Shown: in pieces, positions 1-8,254 of the stretch | How the letters are laid out: the number at the start of each line of letters is the position of its first letter | How positions within the stretch are numbered: the first letter of the stretch is position 1 | From: Desulfovibrio sp. | Lineage (GTDB): Bacteria; Desulfobacterota; Desulfovibrionia; Desulfovibrionales; Desulfovibrionaceae | Direction of reading: 5' to 3' | Length of the DNA stretch: 33,100 bases | Assembly (NCBI GenBank): GCA_031275465.1 | Contig: JAISOT010000058.1 | Span: 1-33,100, forward strand | Notes under the pieces: generated by a model | What the model saw: only the letters and a program-made list of their open reading frames with translations | The model's database searches: none | Told to the model about the DNA's origin: nothing | Position numbers and translations under genes: made by a program

Positions 1-1373
1 TTGAGCAGGATTTGCCTGATGCGGCCCGCGTCGCCTATCAGGTTGCCGGGGATGTCGGGCGAGGCGTCGACGATCAGTTCAAGCGGCGTTTCCGCCATGC
101 GGATGCGGATAACGGACAACACGTCATTCAGGAGCGAGGCCGTTTCGTAAGGGGCGGGGCTGATCGCCAGACTGCCGGATTCGATTTTGGAAAAATCCAG
201 AATATCGTTAATGATGGAAAGCAGACTCGTTCCGGCGTTCCTGATGCCCGTGATGTACTCCAGCGCCTTCAGCCCGCCGTATTCCCGATGCGCCAGCTCG
301 CTCATGCCGATGATTGCGTTCATCGGGGTGCGAATCTCGTGGGACATGCGCGCCAGGAAATCGCTCTTGGCCCGGTTGGCCTCCTCGGCTATTTCCTTCA
401 TCTTGGTCAGAGACACGTTCTGTTCCCTGATTTGCTGGAAGGGTTTCGCGATGGTGTTCGCTGAAAAGAAAGCGGCCAGGACGCCAAAGCTGAAAAAGAG
501 CATCCCGGACAACAATAAAAGATGACGAATCTGCGCATAGGGGCTTTCACTGACGATGGCCACCACGCACATCGCCCATCCGTCCGTTCCGCGGATCGGC
601 AAGTAGGCGCAGACGCGGCTGCTGTTTTTGAAATGATACTCCCCCACGCCTGATCCTCCCTGGGTCACCAGGCTGAAAAATTCGCTCCGTTCCCTGGCGT
701 CCGCGCCGGCGTCCGGCTTGCCGCCTTCCCGGATAAAGTTATACCGATCCGCTACCATCTGGGGACGATAGTAGGAGATCATGGTTCCCTCCCGATCCAC
801 GATGAAGATATTTCCCGATGTCCATATCCTGAACTCGGAGATAGCGTTGTTGAAATAAAATCCCTCCAGCGTGGCGACCAGAATGCGCGACCCCATCGGG
901 ACACAGACGCGGATGACGAGCTTTCCGTCGTCGGCGATTTCCGTGGTGGAAACCACCCGCTCCCCGATGAACGCGCGCCGCATGTAAGGGCTTCGGACAA
1001 ATGCGTCGGATGGGGCCGATGAGCCGTAAGAAGCGATAACACCCATTGAATCCATAACCGTCAGGGCAAGATACCCGCGCTTCAACGTCTCTTCTTCCAG
1101 CAAGTCGGTCAAGCTGCGCGAGGGATTCAAGCCCTCGAGGCCACGCACGATGGTAAGCAGACAATCCGCCGCGATGGTGTCGACCGCCGTTTTCAACAGC
1201 TGGATATTGGCGGAGACCATCTTGGCCGCGATCTCGCCGATCACCATCGCCTCGTCCGCGATCGCCGTCCTGAAATGCGTCCGGCTGAAATATACTGAAA
1301 CCCCCGTGCTGGAAGCCGTGAGTAAAGTCACAATGGAAATAACGATGATGATCACTTTCGCTTTTATCGACAT
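1..1373 (-). CDS. Membrane sensor histidine kinase, C-terminus beyond the window edge
   Basis: The reading frame is open from an ATG at 1373 to the left edge (457 codons seen), so its C-terminus lies outside the window. Residues about 7-29 form a first membrane segment and about 283-305 a second. The roughly 250 residues between them should be periplasmic and resemble a Cache-type sensor domain (inferred from layout, including a stretch around [13 protein letters not shown]). No clear HAMP domain follows; a short linker leads to a HisKA domain with the H-box [12 protein letters not shown], phospho-acceptor His345. The frame stops just as the ATPase N-box begins ([10 protein letters not shown]). 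It should autophosphorylate on His345 and pass phosphate to a response regulator or to a receiver domain beyond the edge. It starts 54 bp after the stop of the binding-protein gene, so the two are probably co-transcribed. The upstream Shine-Dalgarno match is weak. Confidence 0.88.
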   Translation of the reverse strand, partial: MSIKAKVIIIVISIVTLLTASSTGVSVYFSRTHFRTAIADEAMVIGEIAAKMVSANIQLLKTAVDTIAADCLLTIVRGLEGLNPSRSLTDLLEEETLKRGYLALTVMDSMGVIASYGSSAPSDAFVRSPYMRRAFIGERVVSTTEIADDGKLVIRVCVPMGSRILVATLEGFYFNNAISEFRIWTSGNIFIVDREGTMISYYRPQMVADRYNFIREGGKPDAGADARERSEFFSLVTQGGSGVGEYHFKNSSRVCAYLPIRGTDGWAMCVVAIVSESPYAQIRHLLLLSGMLFFSFGVLAAFFSANTIAKPFQQIREQNVSLTKMKEIAEEANRAKSDFLARMSHEIRTPMNAIIGMSELAHREYGGLKALEYITGIRNAGTSLLSIINDILDFSKIESGSLAISPAPYETASLLNDVLSVIRIRMAETPLELIVDASPDIPGNLIGDAGRIRQILL

Positions 1374-1427
1374 GGCAACTCTCTACTTCAAATCTGCGAG
1401 AACAGACTCCCCCTCGCCGCCTCGGAG

Positions 1428-2501
1428 TCAAAACTGAGCGGCGTATTTCATGATGTTGGCTCTGTCGTAGCGCATGATGGGCTGGCTCACAATTTGCCCA
1501 TTGGGCTGGATCGTGTACCTGCCAAGTTTTCTGGCCCTGAATGTCGCCCCCGGAACGATGGAGAAGCCCTCCCGCGCTTCGGCCCACACCATATAAACGC
1601 CCAAATATCCCAGGTAGTGGGGATCCCAGAGCTGAAAGCTTTCACAGGTCCCGTCCAGAACAAATTCCGCCATTTCGGACGGGAGCCCGAAGCCCGTCAC
1701 CTTGACCTTGCCTGACATGCCGCTCTCCCGAACGGCGCGGCACGCCGCGGCAACGCCCACTGTCGTGGGGGAGAGAATCCCTTCCAGCCTTGGATATTTT
1801 GAGAGGAGATCCTTCGTCACTGCCATGGACCTATCCACCTGGTCGTCGCCGTAGACAACCTCCACAAGCTTCATTCTCGCATATTTGGGGTTCTCCTTTA
1901 CTTCTCTTTGCATGCGGTTGACCCATGAACTCTGGTCCGGGGCGTCCTCGGTGGCGGACACAATGGCGAACTGCCCATCGTAACCGATTTGCTCGCCCAT
2001 CAGATCCAACTGCGCATTGGGGATTATTTTAAAGTCCGCCGGTATGATCGCCGCGTCCCTATGGCTCTCGCTGCCCGGGATGTCCTGGTTGATGCTGATG
2101 ATGCGCGTTCCCCCCTTGCGGGCCTCATCAAACACGTCGTTGAGGGCGGTGTTGGAATTCGACGCGATGAATACGGCGTCGGCTTTGTCCTGAATTGCCC
2201 TTTTCACAAATTCGATCTGGTTTTCAGGCTCCGCGATCTGCGGTCCAATATAGACGTACCTGAAATGTTCCTCGCCCAACTCGGAGATCGCCTCGAACAA
2301 ACCCGTGCTCATCGCCTCAAAATAGGGGTTATTCAAGTTTTTGGGGATGAAATAGATCGTGATTTTCTTGCTCTCCGCGGGCACTCTCACCGTCTCGACA
2401 ATGCGCGTGTCGGGGGTTTTCCAGCCGAACGAAAAGAAAACGGCAAACAGTCCAGCGAGCGCCGCAATGAACGTGGTCATGACAAAAATGTTCTTCTTCA
2501 T
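1428..2501 (-). CDS. Periplasmic binding protein, LsrB/RhaS-like sugar or signal receptor
   Basis: This is a 357-residue type I periplasmic binding protein (Peripla_BP_4 group). The N-terminal hydrophobic stretch (about residues 5-24) has no lipobox, so it is a signal peptide or membrane anchor. The mature part begins with ITIYFIPKNLNNPYF, and PDQSSW and SPTTVGVAAA recall AI-2 receptor LsrB and rhamnose receptor RhaS. As I recall LsrB, its ligand-binding Lys, Asp-Gln pair and Pro have counterparts here, but the LsrB Ala near that Pro is Thr, so the ligand is uncertain. GGAG lies 10 nt before the ATG at 2501; a TTG one codon earlier (2504) is also possible. No ABC permease or ATPase gene is adjacent. 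The next gene is a membrane histidine kinase, which argues for signal reception rather than uptake. Confidence 0.85.
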   Translation of the reverse strand: MKKNIFVMTTFIAALAGLFAVFFSFGWKTPDTRIVETVRVPAESKKITIYFIPKNLNNPYFEAMSTGLFEAISELGEEHFRYVYIGPQIAEPENQIEFVKRAIQDKADAVFIASNSNTALNDVFDEARKGGTRIISINQDIPGSESHRDAAIIPADFKIIPNAQLDLMGEQIGYDGQFAIVSATEDAPDQSSWVNRMQREVKENPKYARMKLVEVVYGDDQVDRSMAVTKDLLSKYPRLEGILSPTTVGVAAACRAVRESGMSGKVKVTGFGLPSEMAEFVLDGTCESFQLWDPHYLGYLGVYMVWAEAREGFSIVPGATFRARKLGRYTIQPNGQIVSQPIMRYDRANIMKYAAQF

Positions 2502-2936
2502 CAATTTTTCACTCCAGTCTTTCTTCGATACCGTTCACACGATCTCTCTGCATCCGCCGCCGAGCGAAACGGGCCGATCTCACTTGTGCAGGTATTCGCA
2601 CAATATGGACAGTCGTTCCTTTAACAGAGAGATACGCGAATTGGAAGTAGCTGAAACGTTGCCTGGATATCCGGATTGGCCCGGAATAAGACGCATTTTT
2701 CGTATTCATCGGACCAGGATAGAAAAAATAAAACCACCGGTGAAAGTATATGCGGAATTACAAGTTTGTGCAAAGATAAGACGGAGTATTGGGTTATGCC
2801 TCCTCTTGACAAGGCATGCGTTTTTGTGTTTGGTTCTGGCAGCTAACCAAATTCCATGTTGATTCACTCTAGCAATCAATAATTATTGTATATTTTTATT
2901 GAGGCAGACTTTCTGACCTTTTCCTGCGAGGGCATA
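2502..2936. other. Divergent intergenic region, 435 bp
   Basis: This separates the minus-strand binding-protein gene from the plus-strand ettA and must hold promoters for both. The ettA-proximal part is AT-rich. A TTGACA at 2806-2811 is the best -35 match on the plus strand, but the hexamer 17 bp later (TTTGGT) is poor. A TATATT at 2889-2894 lacks a good -35. There is a perfect 12-bp AT-rich palindrome at 2877-2888. No reading frame here looks like a gene. Confidence 0.6.
2584..2603. promoter_or_regulatory. Inverted repeat, possible operator of the binding-protein/kinase operon
   Basis: TTGTGC and GCACAA form perfect 6-bp arms around an 8-nt spacer, about 83 bp upstream of the binding-protein start. 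The spacing does not fit a CRP site (TGTGA-N6-TCACA). Arms of this length arise by chance, so this is only a candidate regulator site. Confidence 0.2.
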
Positions 2937-4619
2937 ATGGGCAATGAGCCGGATAAAGTCATCTATTCCATGATCCGCGTTTCCAAACGCCACGGGCAGA
3001 AGGAAGTGCTCAAGGATATTTCCCTCTCCTATTTTTATGGGGCGAAAATCGGCGTTCTGGGCATGAACGGCGCAGGAAAATCATCGCTCTTAAAGATACT
3101 TGCCGGCGTGGATCAGACCTTTGACGGAAAAACCGTTCTAGCGCCAGGGTACAGTATCGGCTACCTGGAGCAGGAACCCCTCGCCTCTGAAAAACGCACC
3201 GTGCGCGAGATTGTTGAGGAAGGCGTTAAAGAGCTCACGGCTATCGCCAAGGATTTCGAAGCCATCAATGCCCGCTTCGCCGAACCTTTGGAGCCTGGGG
3301 AAATGGACGCGCTGATAGCCAGGCAGGCCGCAGTGCAGGAATTGATGGACGCCAAAAACATCTGGGATTTGGACGCGCGTCTGGAAATGGCCATGGATGC
3401 CCTGCGTTGCCCGCCCGCGGACATGCCCGTTGACAGCGTCTCCGGCGGCGAACGGCGCCGTGTGGCCCTGTGCCGGCTTTTGTTGCTGAATCCGGATATA
3501 CTGCTGCTGGACGAGCCGACCAACCATCTTGACGCCGAGTCCGTGGCTTGGCTTGAACGCTATCTCTCCTCCTTCCCCGGTACCGTCATTGCCGTAACCC
3601 ACGACAGGTATTTTCTGGACGATGTCGCCGGCTGGATACTGGAACTGGACAGAGGCAGGGGAATCCCCTGGAAGGGCAACTATTCCTCCTGGCTGGAGCA
3701 GAAACAAAAACGCCTTGCCGGTGAAGAAAAGACAGAAGCCCAGCGTCAGAAAACGCTGGCCCGCGAACTGGAGTGGATACGCATGTCGCCCAAGGGCCGC
3801 CACGCCAAAGGCAAGGCGAGACTCAACGCCTATGAGGCCATGCTTTCCCACGAGAGCGAAAAAAGGGCATCTGATCTGGAAATTTATATCCCGCCGGGAC
3901 CGCGCCTGGGGAAAAGCGTCATCGAATTATCCGGCGTAAGCAAGAGTCTTGGCGAAAAGCTTCTTATGGAAAACGTCAACGCTCTGATCCCCCCGGGAGC
4001 CATTGTCGGCATTATCGGCCCCAACGGAGCAGGCAAGACGACTCTCTTCAAGCTGCTGACCGGCGACGAGAAACCGGACTCCGGTTCGCTGAAGGTGGGA
4101 GAGACCGTGCGTTTCGCCTACGTTGATCAGAACCGCGCATCCCTGACGCCGGGCAAGACGGTATACGAACTCGTCAGCGGCGGGCAGGAAAGCGTCAGGC
4201 TTGGCAACAGGGAAATGAACGCGCGGGCCTATTGCGCGCGCTTCAATTTTCACGGCGCCGATCAGCAGAAAAAGGCGGAAATTCTTTCAGGAGGGGAGCG
4301 AAACCGTCTGCATCTGGCCCTCATGCTCAAATCAGGCGCCAACGTTCTGCTGCTCGACGAGCCTACCAACGATATTGACGTCAACACTGTACGCGCCCTT
4401 GAAGACGCGTTGGACAACTTCGCCGGATGCGCCCTCGTCATCAGCCATGACCGATGGTTTCTGGATCGCGTGGCAAGCCACATCCTGGCTTTTGAGGGGG
4501 ACTCCGACGTGGTTTACTTTGAGGGCAATTATTCCGACTACGAGGAAGAGAGGAAAAAACGCCTGGGTAAGGCGGCGGACACGCCGCGCAGAATCAAATT
4601 CCGCAAGCTGACGCGTTGA
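2937..4619 (+). CDS. ettA: Energy-dependent translational throttle protein EttA (ABC-F ATPase)
   Basis: This 560-residue protein has two ABC ATPase domains and no membrane segments, the ABC-F plan; E. coli EttA has about 555. Domain 1 has Walker A GMNGAGKSS (about residues 42-50), signature SGGERRR and Walker B LLLLDEPTNHLD. Domain 2 has GPNGAGKTT, LSGGERNR and LLLDEPTNDIDVNT; the NDxDV form after the second Walker B is typical of EttA. The charged linker around RMSPKGRHAKGKARLNAYE is the tRNA-interaction motif region. EttA binds the ribosomal E site and gates entry into elongation according to the ATP/ADP ratio. The frame extends to an ATG at 2886, but homologs begin near the ATG at 2937, which has GAGGG 4 nt upstream. 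The DUF4139 gene follows after 21 bp. Confidence 0.93.
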   Translation: MGNEPDKVIYSMIRVSKRHGQKEVLKDISLSYFYGAKIGVLGMNGAGKSSLLKILAGVDQTFDGKTVLAPGYSIGYLEQEPLASEKRTVREIVEEGVKELTAIAKDFEAINARFAEPLEPGEMDALIARQAAVQELMDAKNIWDLDARLEMAMDALRCPPADMPVDSVSGGERRRVALCRLLLLNPDILLLDEPTNHLDAESVAWLERYLSSFPGTVIAVTHDRYFLDDVAGWILELDRGRGIPWKGNYSSWLEQKQKRLAGEEKTEAQRQKTLARELEWIRMSPKGRHAKGKARLNAYEAMLSHESEKRASDLEIYIPPGPRLGKSVIELSGVSKSLGEKLLMENVNALIPPGAIVGIIGPNGAGKTTLFKLLTGDEKPDSGSLKVGETVRFAYVDQNRASLTPGKTVYELVSGGQESVRLGNREMNARAYCARFNFHGADQQKKAEILSGGERNRLHLALMLKSGANVLLLDEPTNDIDVNTVRALEDALDNFAGCALVISHDRWFLDRVASHILAFEGDSDVVYFEGNYSDYEEERKKRLGKAADTPRRIKFRKLTR

Positions 4620-4640
4620 GCCCGAACCGAGGTGAAAACC

Positions 4641-6185
4641 ATGTTCCTTCACAACAAAGGGAAACCCTGCTGCCTGGCCGCGCTGGCCTGCCTGTGTTTT
4701 TCCCAGGTTGTTGCCGTCTCCGCATCGGATATCGGCGCCGCTCCGGCGCAACCCAAAACGGTTGTGCTCTCGCCGGACGCCGGACGATTTTTTGTTGAAG
4801 AACGGGGCAAAGTCGTCGCAAAAGACGGCGTAAGCCTTGTCGTTTTTGACATCCCCAACGGCGCTGACGGCCTGCGGATTGAAATTCCCGGACAGCAGGC
4901 GGCGCATTGGACAAGCGCGGCATTGCGCCGTGACGCCGGGGGCGAAGCGGCGCGGTCCCGCGAGGCCCTGCTGGCGGAAAAGGCGCGACTCATCGGACAA
5001 CGCGAGGCCGCACGCGCGCGTACCGCCCTGTGGAAGCATATTCCGGAACAGGGAATTCCCGTTCAGGATCTGGAAAGTCACGGCACGCGCATGACGGAAG
5101 CGATCGTCGCGTCGGTTGCCGATGAAGCCCGGATACAGGGCGATCTTGAGGCGCTGGAACAGGTTCTTGCTCTCCTGCCGGAAAGTTCCCCGGTCTGGCG
5201 GCGCGTGACCGTGACGTTGCGAAAATCCGTTTCGGGCGTCGACGACCTGCCGGTGCACTACAGCTACACCCTTCACAATTGCGGCTGGCGGCCGGTATAT
5301 GCCTTTGACGCCATTTCGGAAAAGGACGAAATCGCGGTGCGCCTGCTGGCTGAAATCCGCCAGTTCACAGGCATGGACTGGAGTGATGTGAAATTGGTTC
5401 TCGCCTCCCGCGGGCCGGGAATGCTGGAGCCGGCAAGCCTGCCCCGCTGGGAGGTGGGATCTTCCGCTGGTCTGGCGCCGCAACAGACGCGGCTGCAAAG
5501 GCCGCCGCCCGCCGATGCGCGACCTAAGCCGGCCAGAATGGCGGCTCCCGCAAATATGCCGGCGCAGGCGGACGCTTCAGGCGCGTATGCCTCCTGGAGT
5601 TTGGCGACGCGCGCCCTGCCGGAAGGGGTTTCGCGTCTTGTCATTGATGAGGATGTCTGGAAAACACCCTTGCGGTGGCTCGCGCGCCCCCTGCAGGGAG
5701 ACAGCCGCGTCTGGCTGACGGCGAAATGTGCGCCGCGAGGGAATAAAATCTGGCCTTCAGGCGGCGCGGAATACAATGTGGACGGCCAGTTTCTGGGCCA
5801 GGGCGTTTTCAGGCCGCAGGGCGGTTCAGCCGATCTCTTTTTCGGAGCGGACCCCAGAGTGAGCGTCGTCACCACGGCGGACGACAAAAAACGGGGGGAA
5901 AGCGGTTTTATAGGCAAAAACCGCACCTGGTTCTGGTCGTGGACGTTTACTCTGCACAATGACCACGACCGGCCGGTGAATGTGCGTCTGGAACACCCGG
6001 AACCCCTGATCGTGGAGCAGTCGGTTGAAGTGAAATACCAGGACAGCCTCCCCGCCAAAAGAGACGAAAAAAATCACGCGCTGTTCTGGGATATCGCGGT
6101 GCCCGCAAAAGGCAAGGCCAACCTCAGCCACGCCATAACCATTACAGCGCCCAAAGATTTGCCCCTCTCGCCGGTGGCTCCCTGA
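4641..6185 (+). CDS. Secreted DUF4139-domain protein
   Basis: This 514-residue protein has an N-terminal signal peptide (hydrophobic CCLAALACLCFSQVVAVSA, likely cleaved near residue 30). An N-terminal DUF4140-like part (VVLSPDAGRFFVEERGKV) is followed by a helical stretch rich in Ala, Arg and Glu. The C-terminal DUF4139 domain is marked by SYTLHNCGWRPVYAFDA and LAEIRQFTGMDWSDVKLVLAS, then a Pro/Ala-rich linker (about residues 270-310) and beta-rich sequence. The family is often annotated as mucoidy inhibitor A-like; its biochemical role is not established. The ATG at 4641 has GAGG 8 nt upstream, while a GTG three codons earlier sits inside that site. It lies 21 bp after ettA, probably in the same transcript, and converges on the EIIA gene. 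Confidence 0.85.
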   Translation: MFLHNKGKPCCLAALACLCFSQVVAVSASDIGAAPAQPKTVVLSPDAGRFFVEERGKVVAKDGVSLVVFDIPNGADGLRIEIPGQQAAHWTSAALRRDAGGEAARSREALLAEKARLIGQREAARARTALWKHIPEQGIPVQDLESHGTRMTEAIVASVADEARIQGDLEALEQVLALLPESSPVWRRVTVTLRKSVSGVDDLPVHYSYTLHNCGWRPVYAFDAISEKDEIAVRLLAEIRQFTGMDWSDVKLVLASRGPGMLEPASLPRWEVGSSAGLAPQQTRLQRPPPADARPKPARMAAPANMPAQADASGAYASWSLATRALPEGVSRLVIDEDVWKTPLRWLARPLQGDSRVWLTAKCAPRGNKIWPSGGAEYNVDGQFLGQGVFRPQGGSADLFFGADPRVSVVTTADDKKRGESGFIGKNRTWFWSWTFTLHNDHDRPVNVRLEHPEPLIVEQSVEVKYQDSLPAKRDEKNHALFWDIAVPAKGKANLSHAITITAPKDLPLSPVAP

Positions 6186-6259
6186 CGGCCGGGCGCGAAA
6201 AACAGGAAATCCCGTCTTGCGCAATAAGGCGGCGCGGCAAAAAATTGCGGTTCAACCCT

Positions 6260-6694
6260 TCAGGTTTCCCGGCATGTTGCGCGCAGCAACTCGCCGGCCA
6301 CGAAAATACCGTTTACTCCAGCCTCGCAGGCAATACGCGCAAGTTCATCCAGCTTTTCAGTCCGCAGCTTGAAAACTTTCAACAGCATCGGCAGATTGAC
6401 GCCTGTCACCACCTCCAGCTGAACATGGTTGCCGAGCAGGGAAAGAGCAATGTTGGCGGGCGTGCCGCCGAACATATCGGTGAGAATAATCACTCCGGCC
6501 CCTTTGTTGAGACGGGTTACGGCGTCATCCAGACGGCGGACAATTTCGGAGACTTCGTTCTCCATGGTCACGCTCATGGAAGTGCAGTCGCTGAGCGGGC
6601 CAAGAACGGCTTCCGCGGCGCGCAGCATGGCCGAACCGTAATCGGCGTAAGAAACGATGACAATTCCTACTTCTGTCGTGTCTTTCTCAGCCAT
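6260..6694 (-). CDS. Mannose-family PTS EIIA-like protein lacking the phospho-acceptor His
   Basis: This 144-residue protein matches a single EIIA domain of the mannose/sorbose PTS family. The N-terminal strand EVGIVIVS should be followed by the phosphorylated His; here the sequence is VSYADYG, with Tyr16 (codon TAC at 6649-6647). The other family landmark, LTDMFGGTPANIAL with Asp73, is intact, as is the rest of the fold. A CAC-to-TAC transition would explain the change. With no His it cannot take phosphate from HPr in the usual way, so it is either a fixed-state regulator or decaying. It ends the rpoN-hpf-rapZ series, starting 36 bp after rapZ stops. No EIIB, EIIC, EIID, HPr or EI gene follows; the next gene is convergent. 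Confidence 0.9.
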   Translation of the reverse strand: MAEKDTTEVGIVIVSYADYGSAMLRAAEAVLGPLSDCTSMSVTMENEVSEIVRRLDDAVTRLNKGAGVIILTDMFGGTPANIALSLLGNHVQLEVVTGVNLPMLLKVFKLRTEKLDELARIACEAGVNGIFVAGELLRATCRET

Positions 6695-6730
6695 GGAAAA
6701 TCCGCGCTGTTTATACGGTGCTTGGCAATC

Positions 6731-7597
6731 TCAGCCCAGTTCAAGATGTCTGTGCTCCAGCGAAACAGGATAATCCGCCTGACGAAGCGTCTGCGCGATT
6801 TCCTCGGCCATGGCCACGGAGCGATGCCGCCCGCCGGTGCAGCCTACAGCAACGGCAACGCGGTAGCGGCCTTCCGCTTCCATCATGGGAAGCATGAAGC
6901 AAAGCAGATCATTCAACTTTCTGGAAAATTCCACCGCTTTCTCCGTGGCGAAAACATAGTCGGAAACAGCTTTATCCTTGCCGCAAAGCGGGCGTAATTC
7001 CTCAATAAAATATGGATTTGGAAGAAAGCGCAAGTCAAAGACAATGTCCGCCTCGCGAGGGACGCCGTATTTGAAGCCAAAAGATATCACGTTGACGCGC
7101 ACGGCGCGCAGTTTGCTGTGATGGCCGCTCCAACGTTTCTGTATGGCTCTGCGCAAATCATGTACGGAAAATTTTGTGGTATCAATGATTATATCCGCCA
7201 GCTCCCGCAGAGGAGTCAAACTTTCACGCTCAAGCATGAGCGCGGCCTCCAGGCCCATGCCTTTGCGCTCCAGGGGATGGGGTCTGCGCGTTGTGGCGTA
7301 GCGGCGGATAAGCTCCGGCGTCAGGGCCTCCAGAAAGATCAGCCAGGACCGGATGCCCCGCTCGCTCAAAACGGACAAGGCTTCATTTATTTCGCCGAGA
7401 AAATTGCTTTGCCGCATGTCCATGCCCAAAGCAATGCCCTTGAAATGCGACATGGGATGGAGCTTCATCATATCCGCCATTTCAGGGGCAAGGTTGGCCG
7501 GCAGGCCGTCCACGGTAAAATAATTCAAATCTTCAAAGACTTGCAGAGCCGTACTTTTGCCGGCCCCGGAGAGCCCGGTGACGATGCATGCCCGCAT
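6731..7597 (-). CDS. rapZ: RapZ/YvcJ-family nucleotide-binding regulatory protein
   Basis: This P-loop protein has Walker A GLSGAGKS at about residues 8-15. The C-terminal half carries the conserved VAVGCTGGRHRSVAMAEE block, which in E. coli RapZ belongs to the domain that binds glucosamine-6-phosphate and small RNAs and guides RNase E. Other members bind nucleotides or UDP-GlcNAc-type metabolites. The frame continues upstream to an ATG at 7675, but the ATG at 7597 has GGAG 9 nt upstream and gives 288 residues, close to the 284 of E. coli RapZ. The extra 26 residues would be Ser/Gly-rich and have no ribosome site. It sits directly after hpf, where ptsN would normally intervene. Confidence 0.92.
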   Translation of the reverse strand: MRACIVTGLSGAGKSTALQVFEDLNYFTVDGLPANLAPEMADMMKLHPMSHFKGIALGMDMRQSNFLGEINEALSVLSERGIRSWLIFLEALTPELIRRYATTRRPHPLERKGMGLEAALMLERESLTPLRELADIIIDTTKFSVHDLRRAIQKRWSGHHSKLRAVRVNVISFGFKYGVPREADIVFDLRFLPNPYFIEELRPLCGKDKAVSDYVFATEKAVEFSRKLNDLLCFMLPMMEAEGRYRVAVAVGCTGGRHRSVAMAEEIAQTLRQADYPVSLEHRHLELG

Positions 7598-7686
7598 CCC
7601 GGTCTGCTCCGCGCCCGCTTCCCGACAACCATCATCAGGCTTTGCGGAGCGGGAAGATCCGGATGAAACTTCCATACGGTCGACGG

Positions 7687-8226
7687 CTACAACACGGGAT
7701 CAATCAGGGCGTAACCGCCCGCCCGTCTGCGGTAGACGACATTGACGCGGCTGCTTTCCGCGTTGAAAAAGACGAAAAATTCGCTGCCTATCGCGTCAAG
7801 CTGCATAATGGCTTCGTCAACATGCATGGGTTTGGAAGCGAAACGATCAGTGCCCTGAACGGACGCGCCTTCTTCCGCCTGCACGTCAAGATTCCAGGTA
7901 AAGACGTCAATGTCGGCTCTGGCCGTTTTGCGCCTGTGCTCCTTGACGCGTGAAACCTGGCGTTTGATTTGGGATTCCACCTTGTCGGAGACCAAATCTA
8001 TGGCCGCATACATGTCGTTGCTCTGCTCGGAAGCGTTGATGTGCAGCCCCTCGCCTGTAACCGTCACTTCACAGCGATGGCGGAATTTGTCCACTATAAG
8101 AACGACGCTCATATCAAGCCCGGAGGATTTTCCATAAAAACGCTCCAGTTTTTCCATACGGCGGCGCGCATATCTTTTAAGGTGTTCGGACGGTTCAAAA
8201 TTTTTAAAGGCAAAAGAGATGTTCAT
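7687..8226 (-). CDS. hpf: Ribosome hibernation promoting factor, long form
   Basis: This 179-residue protein is of long-HPF type. The N-terminal domain (about residues 1-100: MNISFAFKNFEPSEHLKRYA, then VVLIVDKFRHRCEVTV) is the S30AE domain that binds the 30S decoding region. The C-terminal domain (AIMQLDAIGSEFFVFFNAES and VVYRRRAGGYALIDP) is the dimerisation module that lets long HPF join two 70S ribosomes into 100S dimers. The ATG at 8226 has a strong AAGGAG 6 nt upstream; the longer frame starting at 8295 would overlap rpoN and is rejected. It lies 28 bp after rpoN, the classic neighbour. Confidence 0.95.
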   Translation of the reverse strand: MNISFAFKNFEPSEHLKRYARRRMEKLERFYGKSSGLDMSVVLIVDKFRHRCEVTVTGEGLHINASEQSNDMYAAIDLVSDKVESQIKRQVSRVKEHRRKTARADIDVFTWNLDVQAEEGASVQGTDRFASKPMHVDEAIMQLDAIGSEFFVFFNAESSRVNVVYRRRAGGYALIDPVL

Positions 8227-8254
8227 ACAATTCTCCTTGAGCATTTCCTGATTC

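Noticed and set aside
739-1587. Long minus-strand open frame of 282 codons
   Set aside because: It lies across the histidine kinase and binding-protein genes in another frame and has low-complexity His/Arg/Gly composition with no domain pattern.
2584-2603. CRP/FNR-type binding site
   Set aside because: The half-sites are two bases further apart than in CRP sites and do not match FNR; kept only as a generic inverted repeat.
2509-2812. Two short minus-strand frames in the ettA/binding-protein gap
   Set aside because: They overlap each other and the promoter region, have no ribosome sites and resemble no protein.
3138-3851. Minus-strand frame of 237 codons under ettA
   Set aside because: It is antisense to strongly conserved ABC-F sequence and has no domain of its own.
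6186-6259. Possible terminator between the DUF4139 gene and the EIIA gene
   Set aside because: On the minus strand a 4-bp stem (CGGG/CCTG with one G-U pair) precedes five T residues, but it is too weak to call; no good hairpin is seen on the plus strand.
7598-7675. 26-residue N-terminal extension of RapZ
   Set aside because: It has no ribosome site, low-complexity sequence, and makes the protein longer than the family; the ATG at 7597 has GGAG at good spacing.
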